NCBI RefSeq assembly: GCF_900107735.1
Contig: NZ_FNQV01000013.1
Span: 17,409 to 81,408, forward strand
Source of the DNA: Bowdeniella nasicola
Lineage (GTDB): Bacteria; Actinomycetota; Actinomycetes; Actinomycetales; Actinomycetaceae
Reading direction: 5' to 3'
Length of the DNA stretch: 64,000 nucleotides
Made by a program: the position numbers and the translations under genes. Within the stretch, counting starts at the first letter, position 1; every line of letters starts with the position of its first letter. The notes under the pieces were generated by a model. That model did not search any database and was not told where the DNA came from. It worked only from the letters and a program-made list of their open reading frames with translations. This document shows, piece by piece, positions 1-9,942 of the stretch.

Positions 1-2
1 CC

Positions 3-73
3 GGCTCCATCATCCGCGCCGACGGCGGCATTTCCGCCCGAGGGTTTTATTCCGCCGCCCAAGGAGATCAACA

Positions 74-77
<4 letters not shown>
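3..77 (+). CDS. Short-chain dehydrogenase/reductase, C-terminal tail only (5' partial)
   Basis: Only the last 24 codons are inside the window. The frame reads GSIIRADGGISARGF and then stops at TGA. A closing G-x-I-x-x-D-G-G stretch is typical of the C-terminus of SDR-family NAD(P)-dependent oxidoreductases. The stop overlaps the next start in an ATGA arrangement (74-77), so this gene and the acyl-CoA ligase are probably translationally coupled and work in one pathway. Substrate cannot be told from this remnant. Confidence 0.6.
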
Positions 78-1681
<1,604 letters not shown>

Positions 1682-1693
1682 GAAGGACCCGCA

Positions 1694-2158
1694 ATGACGC
1701 GCCAAGAGCTACCCGGAATTTTCTACTCCGATGACCGCCCCGGCGACGAATTCGAGGTGAGCACCGCGCCGGGCCCCGAGGGCTGGGAAACCTCCTATCA
1801 GGTCACGCGCGAGGGCGCGGACCTGGGCTCGGTGGCCGTGCGCCACACGCTGACGGGCCGCCTGTCGGAGGCCTACCCCGTCGGCGCCCGCGACCTGGAG
1901 GTCGAGGTCCACACGGAGGATCCGCAGGCCCTGTGGGCCGCCACGCACGAGATCTTCGAGCACGATAGCGCCTGCCGCCGCATCGTGCTCGCCACGAATG
2001 CGGGCGATATTCCGGCGATCGACTTCGGCGAGCGGGCCGGCTACCGCTATGTCGTCGACGTCGAGATCCCGGGCGATATCGAGCTCTCGCTGCTCGTGGC
2101 AGAGCCCGAGTGGGTGCTGAAGGAACCGCGCGCGATCGAAACGCGCGCCGGCCACTAG
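1694..2158 (+). CDS. GNAT-like hypothetical protein
   Basis: A 154-residue protein that I do not recognise with certainty. The segment CRRIVLATNAGDIPAIDFGERAGYRY near residues 94-120 resembles the acetyl-CoA-binding and alpha4/beta7 part of GNAT acetyltransferases (alternating N-x-x-A and x-x-x-GYR). The N-terminal third lacks an obvious V/I-x-x-Q/R-x-x-G/A loop, so catalytic activity is uncertain. It starts 12 bp after the ligase stop behind a GAAGGA ribosome-binding site and ends 9 bp before the thioesterase gene, so it is part of the same operon. It could be an acyl-CoA-handling accessory protein. Confidence 0.6.
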   Translation: MTRQELPGIFYSDDRPGDEFEVSTAPGPEGWETSYQVTREGADLGSVAVRHTLTGRLSEAYPVGARDLEVEVHTEDPQALWAATHEIFEHDSACRRIVLATNAGDIPAIDFGERAGYRYVVDVEIPGDIELSLLVAEPEWVLKEPRAIETRAGH

Positions 2159-2167
2159 GAGGCTGCA

Positions 2168-2602
2168 ATGACCGTCGTTGACAACCCAGCGGGCGATCCC
2201 TTCATCGAACGCTGGAACGAGTTTTACGAGGGCGTCAATGACGTCGCCGCGACGCTCGCCCTCTACCCCGTCTCCGGTACCCCGGAGGAGGTCGTCGTCG
2301 GGATGCCGCTGCGCCGCGAGGTCACCCAGCCCGCCGGGATGTATTCGGCGCCCGCGATGTTCGGGCTCGCCGATGTCACCGGCACCTGGCTCGCCATGCT
2401 CAACGTCGCCGAGGGCGTCTTCCCGCTGGCCGTGCAATCCTCGATCAACGTCGTGTCCAACACGAAGTCCGGGGACGTCACGGCCACCGCCACGATCGTG
2501 CGCGCCGGGCGCACCCTCATCGTCACCGATACCAAAGTTTGCGATGAACATGGCAAGCTTTTGACCAACGTCGTGACGACCTACGTGGTCACCCAGCGCT
2601 AA
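2168..2602 (+). CDS. PaaI-family hotdog thioesterase
   Basis: The 144-residue sequence has hotdog-fold character. The segment APAMFGLADVTGTWLAML near residues 60-80 is the central helix, carrying the Asp of the PaaI/4HBT type, followed by strands ending in GRTLIVTDTKVCDEHGKLL. Such enzymes hydrolyse acyl- or aryl-CoA thioesters and often act as release valves for CoA in aromatic catabolism. The gene follows the GNAT-like gene closely behind an AGGAGG site and is the last gene before a strong terminator. Its position beside an acyl-CoA ligase suggests a shared CoA-thioester substrate. Confidence 0.8.
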   Translation: MTVVDNPAGDPFIERWNEFYEGVNDVAATLALYPVSGTPEEVVVGMPLRREVTQPAGMYSAPAMFGLADVTGTWLAMLNVAEGVFPLAVQSSINVVSNTKSGDVTATATIVRAGRTLIVTDTKVCDEHGKLLTNVVTTYVVTQR

Positions 2603-2613
2603 AACGCTGCAGC

Positions 2614-2655
2614 CGACCGGGCAATCCTCGCGCGAGGGTTGCCCGGTCGTTTTTT
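2614..2655 (+). terminator. Rho-independent terminator of the ligase-thioesterase operon
   Basis: A long near-perfect hairpin begins CGACCGGGCAA and closes with the mirror arm TTGCCCGGTCG (2614-2649). The stem runs almost to the tip and is followed by six T residues. It lies 11 bp after the thioesterase stop. Confidence 0.93.
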
Positions 2656-2689
2656 ACGCGCTGTATACCATCTCTATGACCCCGGTCAC

Positions 2690-2758
2690 GTTCCGCTAGG
2701 TGGAACAGCCTCAGCGAGACTATCGGCGTTAACCGAAGAATCAGGTCACCCCTACAAT
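2690..2758 (+). promoter_or_regulatory. Promoter and possible operator of the MHS transporter
   Basis: An inverted repeat GTTCC-N7-GGAAC lies at 2690-2706. Downstream is a plausible sigma-70 promoter: TTAACC at 2729-2734, an 18-bp spacer and TACAAT at 2753-2758, about 40 bp before the transporter ATG. The dyad could bind a substrate-responsive regulator (IclR- or LysR-type), but no dedicated regulator gene sits next to it. Confidence 0.4.
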
Positions 2759-2799
2759 CGACATCGGCCCAGCGAAGGGCCCCTGCACCGGGAGAGACC

Positions 2800-4167
2800 A
2801 TGTCAGATATCACCGCCACCACGAAGGTCGGCCGCGCCCCCGAGGGGAGTGCTCAGCAAAAGAAGGAGTCGCGCCGCGCGCTGGCCTCCTCCTTCCTCGG
2901 ATCGACCGTCGAATACTACGACTTCCTTTTGTACGGTGCCGCGGCCGGCATCGTCTTCCCGCCGCTGTTCTTCTCCGAGCTCGACCCGGCGATGGGCACC
3001 TTCCTGTCCTACGTCATCCTGTTCACCGGCTACATCTCCCGCCCCATCGGCGGTCTGCTCTTTGGCCACTTCGGTGACCGCTTCGGCCGGAAGAACATGC
3101 TGTTCATTACCCTCATGGTGATGGGCTTCGTCTCCATCGGGATCGGCCTGCTGCCGACCTACGGCGCTATCGGCGTCGCTGCCCCACTGGCACTCGTCTT
3201 CCTGCGCATCACCCAGGGCTTTGCCGTCGGCGGCGAATGGGCGGGCGCCACCCTCATGGCGATGGAACACTCCACCAAGAAGTCCCGCGGCTTCGGCGCC
3301 TCGATCGCCGTGACCGGCGGCCCGACCGGCGCCGTGCTCTCCACCCTCATGCTCGGCCTGTTCGCTACCCTGCCCGATGAGCAGTTCTTCTCCTGGGGCT
3401 GGCGCGTACCCTTCCTGCTGTCGGCCGTCATCGTGTTGATCGGTCTGTACCTTCGCCTGCGCGTGACAGAGTCGCCGGACTTCGAAGAGGCTAAGCACCA
3501 TGGCTTCACCGAGCGCGCGACGCCGCTGAAGCAGATGTTCACCAAGTACCCCAAGGAAGTCATCACGGGCTCCCTGGCCGGCGCTGCTCCCCTCGCAGTT
3601 CAGGCCCTGCTCATGGTCATCATGGTCCCCTACGTCGTGCAGGCCTCCGAGGGCGCTATCACCCGCGACTCGGCCCTGTTCATGCTGACCGTGTCCTCTG
3701 TGCTGCACATCTTCACGATCCCGTTCTTCGCCTGGGTCTCAGATAAGGTCGGCCGCAAGCCCGTCATGCTCGCCGGCGCGCTGTTCTCGATGATCGCGAT
3801 CTGGCCCATGTTCCTCATGTTCTCCTCGGGCAAGCCGATCCTCGTGGGAATGGCCTTCATCCTCGGTAACCCGATCATCCAGGCCTCCATGTACGGCCCG
3901 ATCGGCGCGTTCCTGTCCGAAAAGTTCGAGACCAACGCCCGCTACACCGGCTCCTCCCTCACCTTCCAGATGGGCTCGGTCCTCGGCGCCGGCCTCATCC
4001 CGCTGGTGGCCAACCGCTTCCTGCAGTCCGGCGACGTGTACAACACCGACGGCATCTGGAGCGTTGGTATCTACCTCGTCATCCTGTTCGCGATCTCCGG
4101 CGCGGCAGTGGCCCTCTCCAAGGAAACCCACCCCCGTCTGGCGCGTGAAGAGGCCAAGCGCGGCTAA
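2800..4167 (+). CDS. MFS transporter, metabolite:H+ symporter (MHS) type
   Basis: A 455-residue membrane protein with about 12 hydrophobic segments. The opening SSFLGSTVEYYDFLLYG and the loop motif GHFGDRFGRKNML near residues 87-100 are hallmarks of the MHS branch of the major facilitator superfamily, whose members import organic acids such as shikimate, alpha-ketoglutarate, proline/betaine or aromatic acids with protons. A second A-like motif, SDKVGRKP, occurs after the central loop. The gene stands alone between two hairpins. Its position between the acyl-CoA ligase operon and the Mhp-type cluster makes an aromatic or phenylpropanoid acid a reasonable guess for the substrate. Confidence 0.9.
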   Translation: MSDITATTKVGRAPEGSAQQKKESRRALASSFLGSTVEYYDFLLYGAAAGIVFPPLFFSELDPAMGTFLSYVILFTGYISRPIGGLLFGHFGDRFGRKNMLFITLMVMGFVSIGIGLLPTYGAIGVAAPLALVFLRITQGFAVGGEWAGATLMAMEHSTKKSRGFGASIAVTGGPTGAVLSTLMLGLFATLPDEQFFSWGWRVPFLLSAVIVLIGLYLRLRVTESPDFEEAKHHGFTERATPLKQMFTKYPKEVITGSLAGAAPLAVQALLMVIMVPYVVQASEGAITRDSALFMLTVSSVLHIFTIPFFAWVSDKVGRKPVMLAGALFSMIAIWPMFLMFSSGKPILVGMAFILGNPIIQASMYGPIGAFLSEKFETNARYTGSSLTFQMGSVLGAGLIPLVANRFLQSGDVYNTDGIWSVGIYLVILFAISGAAVALSKETHPRLAREEAKRG

Positions 4168-4179
4168 CTCCATGCCAGT

Positions 4180-4217
4180 AAGTGGCGGCGGTCGGATCCT
4201 TTCGGCCGCCGCCACTT
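4180..4217 (+). terminator. Hairpin after the MHS transporter
   Basis: A perfect 12-bp stem AAGTGGCGGCGG / CCGCCGCCACTT encloses a 14-nt loop and begins 13 bp after the stop codon. There is no clear T run on either side, so termination strength is uncertain. Confidence 0.55.
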
Positions 4218-4241
4218 CGCGCCTGCGACTAGCCTGGCAGC

Positions 4242-4964
4242 ATGTCGATTCCTACGGATGACGTCGCTGCTCCGCCAATCGTTATGGAGCTGGCCGGCAG
4301 CGACGAGGTGCGATGCGTGTGGACAAATGAGCTCGGCGGCCTGACCTTTTCGGCCGGCGAGCGCTTCATTAAGTGGGGTCCAAAAAATCTGGAGACCTCC
4401 ATGGCTCGCGAGGCCGAGCGACTGCGCTGGGCGGGCGCCTACGTCCCCTGCCCCGAGGTGCTCGATACCGGCGAGGATTGGACGCACGAGTGGCTGGTCA
4501 CGCGCGCGCTTCCCGGTCGCAGCGCTGTCGACCCGTTCTGGATCGAACAGCCCGAGGCCGCGGTGCGCGCGCTTGGCCGGTCGCTGCGCTTTCTGCACGA
4601 CTCGCTTCCGGTGGAATCGTGCCGCTGGCAGTGGTCCGCGCCGGCTCGGATCCGCAACGCGCGCGAACGCGGCATCGAGGTGCCACCCGATTTTGACCAT
4701 GCCCCTGAGATCGACCGGCCCGTCGTCTGCCACGGCGATCCCTGCAGCCCGAACACGCTGCTGCTCGATGACGGCTCGCTCGCGGGATTCGTCGACTTCG
4801 GTGCGCTCGGCGTGGCCGACCGGTGGGCAGACATTGCCGTCGGTGCGCTCGCAACGACGTGGAATTACGGGCCCGGCTACCGCGAGCTGTTTATCGAGTC
4901 CTATGGGCTGGAGCCCGACCACGAGCGCCTCGATTACTACGAGTCGTTGTGGGAGGCGACCTAG
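4242..4964 (+). CDS. Aminoglycoside phosphotransferase (APH)-like kinase
   Basis: A 240-residue APH-fold small-molecule kinase. It shows a candidate ATP lysine (FIKWG, K44), the catalytic Brenner motif HGDPCSPN (H164, D166, N171) and the metal-binding DFG at 185-187. APH(3')-like proteins phosphorylate hydroxyls on aminoglycosides or other small molecules; this divergent chromosomal copy need not confer resistance. There is no Shine-Dalgarno. Instead a -10-like TAGCCT ends 6 nt before the ATG, which fits a leaderless transcript. The 3' end overlaps the convergent ribokinase gene by 4 bp, so the two stop codons share bases. Confidence 0.85.
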   Translation: MSIPTDDVAAPPIVMELAGSDEVRCVWTNELGGLTFSAGERFIKWGPKNLETSMAREAERLRWAGAYVPCPEVLDTGEDWTHEWLVTRALPGRSAVDPFWIEQPEAAVRALGRSLRFLHDSLPVESCRWQWSAPARIRNARERGIEVPPDFDHAPEIDRPVVCHGDPCSPNTLLLDDGSLAGFVDFGALGVADRWADIAVGALATTWNYGPGYRELFIESYGLEPDHERLDYYESLWEAT

Positions 4965-5887
4965 AGCGCCTCGAGGTCCGCGAGGCTCTTCGGGTAGGAG
5001 GGCTGCGCCCCCATCACCTGGCAGGCAAAGGCGCCGGCGCGCGCGGCAAGCTTGGTCGCCTCGGCTAGGGACTGGCCGTCCGCGAGCGCCCCGGCAAGAA
5101 CCCCGACGAAGCAGTCACCCGCACCCGTCGTATCCACGACCTTCACCGGGACCGAGGGCACGTGTGCGCGTCCGGTGTCATCCGCCCAGATCGCGCCCTC
5201 ATCGCCCAGCGTCACGACGATGCTCGGCAACTCGAGCTCGCTCAGCCGTTCAACCAGCTCCCACCCGATCCGCTCGGCCTCGCCGCCTTGGCTGACCTCG
5301 CCATCGCGCCCGAGTTGCCTCAGCAGGTCCTTTGCCTCGTGCTCGTTGACGATGAGCGGATCGAAGCGAGCAAGCGTCTCCTCCGAGACCTCGACCACCG
5401 GAGCGAGATTGCACACGAGCCGCCCGGTCACGACACCAGCGAGCCATTCGATCGTGTCGGCGGGGATCTCGCCCTGCGTTACGACGACATCGGCGCCAGC
5501 GATAATCTCCTCGCGGTCCGCGAGCGAGCTCGGCGTCACCGTCGCATTAGCGCCCGGCAGCACGATGACGGTGTTCTCCCCGTACGAGTCCACGGTGACG
5601 AGCGCCCGCCCCGTCGGCTCCCCGACCACCGCCACGTGCGAGGTATCAACCTCCCGCTTGCCGAGCTCACCCACAACGAACTCGCCATCGTCGTCCTGCC
5701 CGACAGCACCGAGCATCCCCACCGGGGCCCCAAAAATCGTGGCGGCCGCGGCCTGGTTTGCGCCCTTACCGCCCGAGCTGCGCGAAGAATCCAGCCCGAG
5801 GATCGTCTCACCCGGCTTCGGATGCTCGCTCACCTCGACATAGGAGTCGCAATTGATCGATCCGACGACGACAACTGACCCAGCCAT
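4961..5887 (-). CDS. rbsK: Ribokinase-like PfkB-family sugar kinase
   Basis: A 308-residue PfkB kinase. The N-terminal GSINCDSYVEV and SSGGKGANQAAAAT (first PfkB signature, about residues 36-48) and the C-terminal DTTGAGDCFVGVLAGAL (anion hole and catalytic Asp) are intact and closest to ribokinases, which make ribose-5-phosphate from ribose and ATP. It follows the upstream SDR gene by 4 bp, so the two are probably cotranscribed. No ribose transporter or LacI regulator is beside it, so another sugar or nucleoside-derived ribose is possible. Confidence 0.85.
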   Translation of the reverse strand: MAGSVVVVGSINCDSYVEVSEHPKPGETILGLDSSRSSGGKGANQAAAATIFGAPVGMLGAVGQDDDGEFVVGELGKREVDTSHVAVVGEPTGRALVTVDSYGENTVIVLPGANATVTPSSLADREEIIAGADVVVTQGEIPADTIEWLAGVVTGRLVCNLAPVVEVSEETLARFDPLIVNEHEAKDLLRQLGRDGEVSQGGEAERIGWELVERLSELELPSIVVTLGDEGAIWADDTGRAHVPSVPVKVVDTTGAGDCFVGVLAGALADGQSLAEATKLAARAGAFACQVMGAQPSYPKSLADLEAL

Positions 5888-5891
5888 CGAG

Positions 5892-6590
5892 CTACTGCTT
5901 CACCGGCCGAATGGACAGCTCTTCGATCGTCGCCTCGTCCGTCGCATCCACGGCGAGCCGAACAGCGGCTGCGACAGACTCGGGCCTGAGGTAGATCGAT
6001 CCGTCATAGTTCGTATTCCCCGCTGCTTCTTGCAGCTCGACCTGCATGTCAGTATCGACGCGACCGGGATGGATGGAGCTGACGCGAACCTTTCCGCGCT
6101 CTTCTTCCCGCAGCGCATCGGTCAGCGCTCGCAGTGCGAACTTCGATCCCGAGTAGACGGCGCTTCCCGGCCCAGAGCGGAATCCGGACCCGGAATTGAT
6201 CGCGATCACCTGACCGCCTGCTTCGCGCAGCGCTGGCAGGAGGAGCCGGGTCAACTCGGCAACGGCATAGACGTTGATCGAAAACACCCGATCGTATTCG
6301 GACCAGGGCGTCTCCGCGACGTGTTCACCGCCCACGACGCCGGCCGAATGAACGAGCACGTCGAGTCGCTCGAGGCGAAGCTCGGAAACGGCCCGGGCAA
6401 TATCCTTGGGGCTCGTCAGGTCGGCGACAAAGGAGCGGGATCCGGGGATCTCGGCGATGAGGTCGACGAGGGAGTCGTCGCTCGAGGCTCCGACAATGAG
6501 GTCGTGCGTCGTCGACAGTTCGATGGCGATGGCGCGGCCAATCCCGCGCGAAGCTCCGGTGATCAGTGCAGTGGGGCGAGAGTTCGTCAT
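5892..6590 (-). CDS. Short-chain dehydrogenase/reductase
   Basis: A 232-residue classical SDR with the cofactor motif TGASRGIG (11-18), the structural HSAG motif (the NNAG equivalent) and the catalytic YSGSK tetrad segment with an upstream Ser. The acidic residue usual for NAD after beta2 is not clear, so NADP(H) is likely. It has no Shine-Dalgarno. TAGGCT (6597-6602) ends 6 nt before the ATG, as in other probably leaderless genes of this window. Its substrate is unknown. It leads an operon with the ribokinase. Confidence 0.82.
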   Translation of the reverse strand: MTNSRPTALITGASRGIGRAIAIELSTTHDLIVGASSDDSLVDLIAEIPGSRSFVADLTSPKDIARAVSELRLERLDVLVHSAGVVGGEHVAETPWSEYDRVFSINVYAVAELTRLLLPALREAGGQVIAINSGSGFRSGPGSAVYSGSKFALRALTDALREEERGKVRVSSIHPGRVDTDMQVELQEAAGNTNYDGSIYLRPESVAAAVRLAVDATDEATIEELSIRPVKQ

Positions 6591-6812
6591 ACCCCCAGCC
6601 TATGCGGGCCCTACTGTCAGTCGCGAGGTTGAACCGTAATCCAACCGCAGGCGGTTTTATCGACGAATGCTGCTCGTTAGCCTCGAGATAACACCAGACT
6701 TCACTTCCCACGCCGGAGTCACCATGCGTACCTCATGTCTACTAGAAGATCTACTCGAAAATTTTCGTGTCGCCCCACACGGGATCCGCGCACATCCTCG
6801 ACGTCGGCGGCC
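6591..6812. other. Non-coding gap between SDR and glyoxalase-fold genes
   Basis: These 222 bp hold the probable SDR promoter (TAGGCT at 6597-6602, minus strand) and the downstream region of the glyoxalase-fold gene. A small AACCGC/GCGGTT dyad occurs at about 6643-6656. I see no credible gene here. Confidence 0.5.
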
Positions 6813-7454
6813 TCAGTGCAGGTTGACTGTCAGCCCGTTGAGCTCGGCAACTTCGGCGACTGGCTCTTGAGTCCTAAACGTGGCTGAGACGAGCCCGCGG
6901 TCACCCTCGGCGAGCGCGACGGTCACGTCCTTGTCGTCAAAGTCGAGGGCGTCTAAGAGTTTTTCCAACTCGGAGGGATGCTCGACCTCGACGCACATGC
7001 CGATCAGGACGGGCCCGTGGGCGGGACCGTCGCTCATCGGTTTGATCCACTCGATCAAGAAGGGCAGCTTCGCGTCGAACGGCTGCTCGCCGAGGTCCAC
7101 CATGCGCCAGGACAACTCCTCGCCGGACTCCGTGGTTCGGGCGCCGTCGCGGATGTCACCGGGCTCGAAGCCCGCTTCCGTCGCGGCTTGGCAGGCGGCT
7201 TCGATATCGGGCACGCAAATTGCCCACGACAGCGGGCCGAGCGTATTGCGCACGCGTTCCGACCAGATGTTGTCGGCACCTTCGGGGGCGGCAATGAGTT
7301 CGACGTAGGCGTGCTGTGAGCCGCGGATGAGGACGTTGACGGTGCCACCTGGATGGGTACCGCCGGGTGAGGAGGGCAGGCCCACCTCGTCCCACTCCTG
7401 GGCTGCGGTATCGATGTCGGGAACGGAGATAACGAGGTGATCGACGCGGCTCAT
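6813..7454 (-). CDS. Glyoxalase-fold (VOC superfamily) protein
   Basis: A 213-residue protein beginning MSRVDHLVISVPDIDTAAQEW, the usual first beta-alpha unit of vicinal-oxygen-chelate proteins with its His ligand, followed by HAYVELIAAPEG with a Glu ligand near residue 55. The second half (GPVLIGMCVEVEHPSELEKLL) repeats the module. It belongs to the Glyoxalase_3-like group and its reaction is unknown. A GGGGAAG ribosome-binding site precedes the ATG. It lies just downstream of the Mhp-type operon on the same strand and may be read through from it. Confidence 0.72.
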   Translation of the reverse strand: MSRVDHLVISVPDIDTAAQEWDEVGLPSSPGGTHPGGTVNVLIRGSQHAYVELIAAPEGADNIWSERVRNTLGPLSWAICVPDIEAACQAATEAGFEPGDIRDGARTTESGEELSWRMVDLGEQPFDAKLPFLIEWIKPMSDGPAHGPVLIGMCVEVEHPSELEKLLDALDFDDKDVTVALAEGDRGLVSATFRTQEPVAEVAELNGLTVNLH

Positions 7455-7528
7455 GTTCGAGGCTTCCCCTTCGATGTCAGAACTGGTTCAACCCTACGGG
7501 GTTCGATTTGTCCTGTCCTGACCAAGCG

Positions 7529-8290
7529 CTACGGCAGGTAAGCGCCGCCGTTGACGGAGATGACCTGGCCGACGACAAATCCGGCGTCGAGCGCCAAAAA
7601 CTCGACGGCGCTCGCGACGTCATCCGGCGTGCCGGGCCGCCCGGCAGGGATGCCGGCGACGAACTTCGTCTCGCCGGACTCCTCGGCTTCGCGCAGCACG
7701 GCCGAGGTGATGTCGGTGTCGATGAGGCCGGGCGCGACGGCATTGACCGCGACTCCCCCGGGCGCGAGTTCGCGGGCGGCGGCCTTGGTGAAGCCGAGGA
7801 CGGCCGCCTTGCTCGCGGCGTAGTGGGCGCCCGCGAAGTTGCCGCCGCCCTGCTGGGCGGAGATCGAGGACATGTTGATGATCGCGCCGCCGCCGCGCTC
7901 GCGCATTGCGACGCCGAAGGCCTGCGTCAGCAGGAACATCCCGGTGAGGTTGACGTCCATCAGGGTGTGCCACTCGTCGTGGGTGATGTCCGCGATCCGG
8001 GTGGGCGAGGCGATCCCCGCGTTGTTGACGAGGACCTCGACGTGGCCGCCGCCCGCAACGGCGAACTCCGTCGCGGCGGAGACGGCGCTCGTCACCATTT
8101 CCTCATCGGTTAGGTCGCAGGTGAGGCCGAGGGCGCGGATACCCTGGCCGGCGAGCTCGTCGGCGCGCGCGGTGACGTCCTCGGATAAGTCGATGAGGAC
8201 GAGGTCGAGGCCGCGGGCGGCCAGGCGCTTGGCGATGGCGAAGCCGATCCCGTGCTGGGAGGCGGCTCCGGTGATGACGGCGACGCTCAT
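7529..8290 (-). CDS. SDR-family oxidoreductase, last gene of the Mhp-type operon
   Basis: A 253-residue classical SDR: TGAASQHGIGFAIA near residues 7-20, NNAG, Ser and YAASKAAVLGFTKAAARE, and the C-terminal GQVISVNGGAYLP close to 3-oxoacyl-ACP reductases and dihydrodiol dehydrogenases. The start overlaps the stop of the isochorismatase-fold gene in an ATGA (8287-8290), implying translational coupling and a shared pathway. It could oxidise a dihydrodiol or hydroxyacyl intermediate feeding the ring-cleavage route. E. coli hca uses an SDR (HcaB) in a comparable place, but that parallel is inference. Confidence 0.85.
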   Translation of the reverse strand: MSVAVITGAASQHGIGFAIAKRLAARGLDLVLIDLSEDVTARADELAGQGIRALGLTCDLTDEEMVTSAVSAATEFAVAGGGHVEVLVNNAGIASPTRIADITHDEWHTLMDVNLTGMFLLTQAFGVAMRERGGGAIINMSSISAQQGGGNFAGAHYAASKAAVLGFTKAAARELAPGGVAVNAVAPGLIDTDITSAVLREAEESGETKFVAGIPAGRPGTPDDVASAVEFLALDAGFVVGQVISVNGGAYLP

Positions 8291-8910
8291 GGCAGGGCCT
8301 CCGCCATCTGCTCGACGGTGATGACCGAGGCGAACAGGCCGCCCATGGTGGCAAGCGAGGCCTCGTGCTGGGCGTTATCGGCCGCAGCGCAGGCGTCGGA
8401 TAGCACGAACGGCGAGAAGCCGAGATCGCCGGCCTGGCGGATCGTGGCCTCGACGGAGGCGTTCGTCGCGACACCGGCGACGGCGACGTCGCGGATGGCC
8501 TGGTCCTGCAGGGTCTTTTCCAGCTCGGTGCCGGTGAATGGGCCCGGGCGGGTGTGCGTGAGGACGACGTCATCGTCCGTGACGTCCAACTGCTCGATGA
8601 TCTCGGCGCCGGGGGTGCCGTTGATGAGGCAGCCGGCGTCCTTGGCCATGGCGAGCAGCGGGATGTTGGCGTGCAGGTCATCCCCGCTTGGGTCAAAGGC
8701 GATGCGCGCGAAGATCACGAGGCCGCCGGCGGCCCGCACCGCATCGGCGGCGCGGGCGCAGGCGGCGACAACGTTCTTCGCCTCGATTTCGGGCGCAAAG
8801 AGCGCGCCGAAGGGACGGTCGGCGTCGACGATATCGTGCTGCATGTGCACGATCACGAGCGCGAGCCCGGGGCCGACGAGGGTGAGGCGTTCGTTCGGGT
8901 CTCTCGTCAT
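8287..8910 (-). CDS. Isochorismatase-fold hydrolase with altered catalytic residues
   Basis: I chose the ATG at 8910, which gives 207 residues and sits 14 bp after the mhpE stop. A longer in-frame extension only overlaps mhpE. The fold is clear: LALVIVHMQHDIV at the first strand and VAVAGVATNASVEATIRQAGDLGF at the nucleophile turn. In most cysteine hydrolases of this family these read D-x-Q and A-T-N-x-C-V. Here the Asp is replaced by His and the Cys by Ser. The protein may therefore be a non-cysteine member, a binding protein, or use different chemistry. It is in the middle of the ring-cleavage operon and coupled to the terminal SDR. Confidence 0.8.
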   Translation of the reverse strand: MTRDPNERLTLVGPGLALVIVHMQHDIVDADRPFGALFAPEIEAKNVVAACARAADAVRAAGGLVIFARIAFDPSGDDLHANIPLLAMAKDAGCLINGTPGAEIIEQLDVTDDDVVLTHTRPGPFTGTELEKTLQDQAIRDVAVAGVATNASVEATIRQAGDLGFSPFVLSDACAAADNAQHEASLATMGGLFASVITVEQMAEALP

Positions 8911-8924
8911 GACACCATCATCGG

Positions 8925-9941
8925 CTAGCGGGACTGGCCCTGCAGCCAAACCGCGACATCGATGATCATGTCTTCCTGCCCACCGACGTAGCCGCGGCGC
9001 CCGACTTCCTCCAGGATGTCGTGGGCGGCGAGCCCGTAGCGTTCGGCGGCACGCTCGGCGTGCAGCAGGAAGGAGTTGTACACGCCCACCTTGCCCTGCA
9101 TGATCGAGGCGCGGTCCATGACCGGCATGCGCGTGATCATCGGGCGCAGCACCTCTTCGGAGGCGAACATGAGGGCGTTGACGTCCACGCCAGTTTCGAT
9201 GTCGAGACGTTCGAAGGCCGCGGCGAGCACCTCCGTCGGGGAGTTGCCCGCGCCGGCGCCGAGGCCGCGCAGGGTGCCGTCGATCTGCGTGGCGCCCGCC
9301 CGCACGGCGTACACGGAGTTCGTCACGCCAAAGGACAGGTTCTGGTGGCCGTGGAAGCCCACTTCGGCGTCGCCCGCGAGTTCCTGGACGAGGGCGTCCA
9401 CGCGGTCGTAGGCGTCCTCCATGATCATGTGACCGGCGGAGTCGACGACGTAGACGCACTGGCAGCCCGCGTCGGCCATGATGCGCGCCTGGGCGGCGAG
9501 CTCGCTCGGGGAGATGCGGTGCGAGAGCATGAGGAAGCCGACCGTCTCCAAGCCGAGCTCGCGCGCGGCGTGGAAATGCTCGATCGAGACGTCCGCCTCG
9601 GTGCAGTGCGTGGCGATGCGCACGACCTTCGCGCCGCGCAGGTGCGCTTCCTTCATCTCGGTGATCGTGCCGAGGCCCGGGAGCATGAGGACGGCGATCT
9701 TCGCGTTCTTGGACTCCTCGGCCGCGGCCTGGATGAGGACCATCTCGTCGACGGCGGAAAACCCGTAGTTGAAGGAGGAGCCGGCGAGGCCGTCCCCGTG
9801 GGTGACCTCGATGACGGGCATGTTCGCGTCATCGAGGGCCCGCACGACCTTGCGGACCTGGTCCTCGGTGAAGCGGTGGCGCATCGCGTGCGAGCCATCG
9901 CGCAGGGTGGTGTCCGTCAGGCGAACCTTGTACTGGGCCAT
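8925..9941 (-). CDS. mhpE: 4-hydroxy-2-oxovalerate aldolase
   Basis: A 338-residue HMGL-like TIM-barrel aldolase. It has the LTDTTLRDGSHAMRH metal and substrate loop (D10, R14, D15), the HGDGLAGSS loop, and the GFHGHQN metal-binding motif near residue 198, all as in MhpE, BphI and DmpG. It splits 4-hydroxy-2-oxovalerate into pyruvate and acetaldehyde. Family members form a channelling complex with the acetylating acetaldehyde dehydrogenase, here encoded one base upstream, consistent with co-translation and complex assembly. Confidence 0.96.
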   Translation of the reverse strand: MAQYKVRLTDTTLRDGSHAMRHRFTEDQVRKVVRALDDANMPVIEVTHGDGLAGSSFNYGFSAVDEMVLIQAAAEESKNAKIAVLMLPGLGTITEMKEAHLRGAKVVRIATHCTEADVSIEHFHAARELGLETVGFLMLSHRISPSELAAQARIMADAGCQCVYVVDSAGHMIMEDAYDRVDALVQELAGDAEVGFHGHQNLSFGVTNSVYAVRAGATQIDGTLRGLGAGAGNSPTEVLAAAFERLDIETGVDVNALMFASEEVLRPMITRMPVMDRASIMQGKVGVYNSFLLHAERAAERYGLAAHDILEEVGRRGYVGGQEDMIIDVAVWLQGQSR

Positions 9942-9942
9942 G

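Noticed and set aside
6667..6870. 67-codon + strand ORF between SDR and glyoxalase-fold genes
   Set aside because: Overlaps the end of the glyoxalase-fold gene, has no ribosome-binding site and matches no family.
8911..9459. N-terminal extension of the isochorismatase-fold ORF
   Set aside because: It lies wholly across mhpE in another frame and is Arg-rich; ATG 8910 gives the family length.
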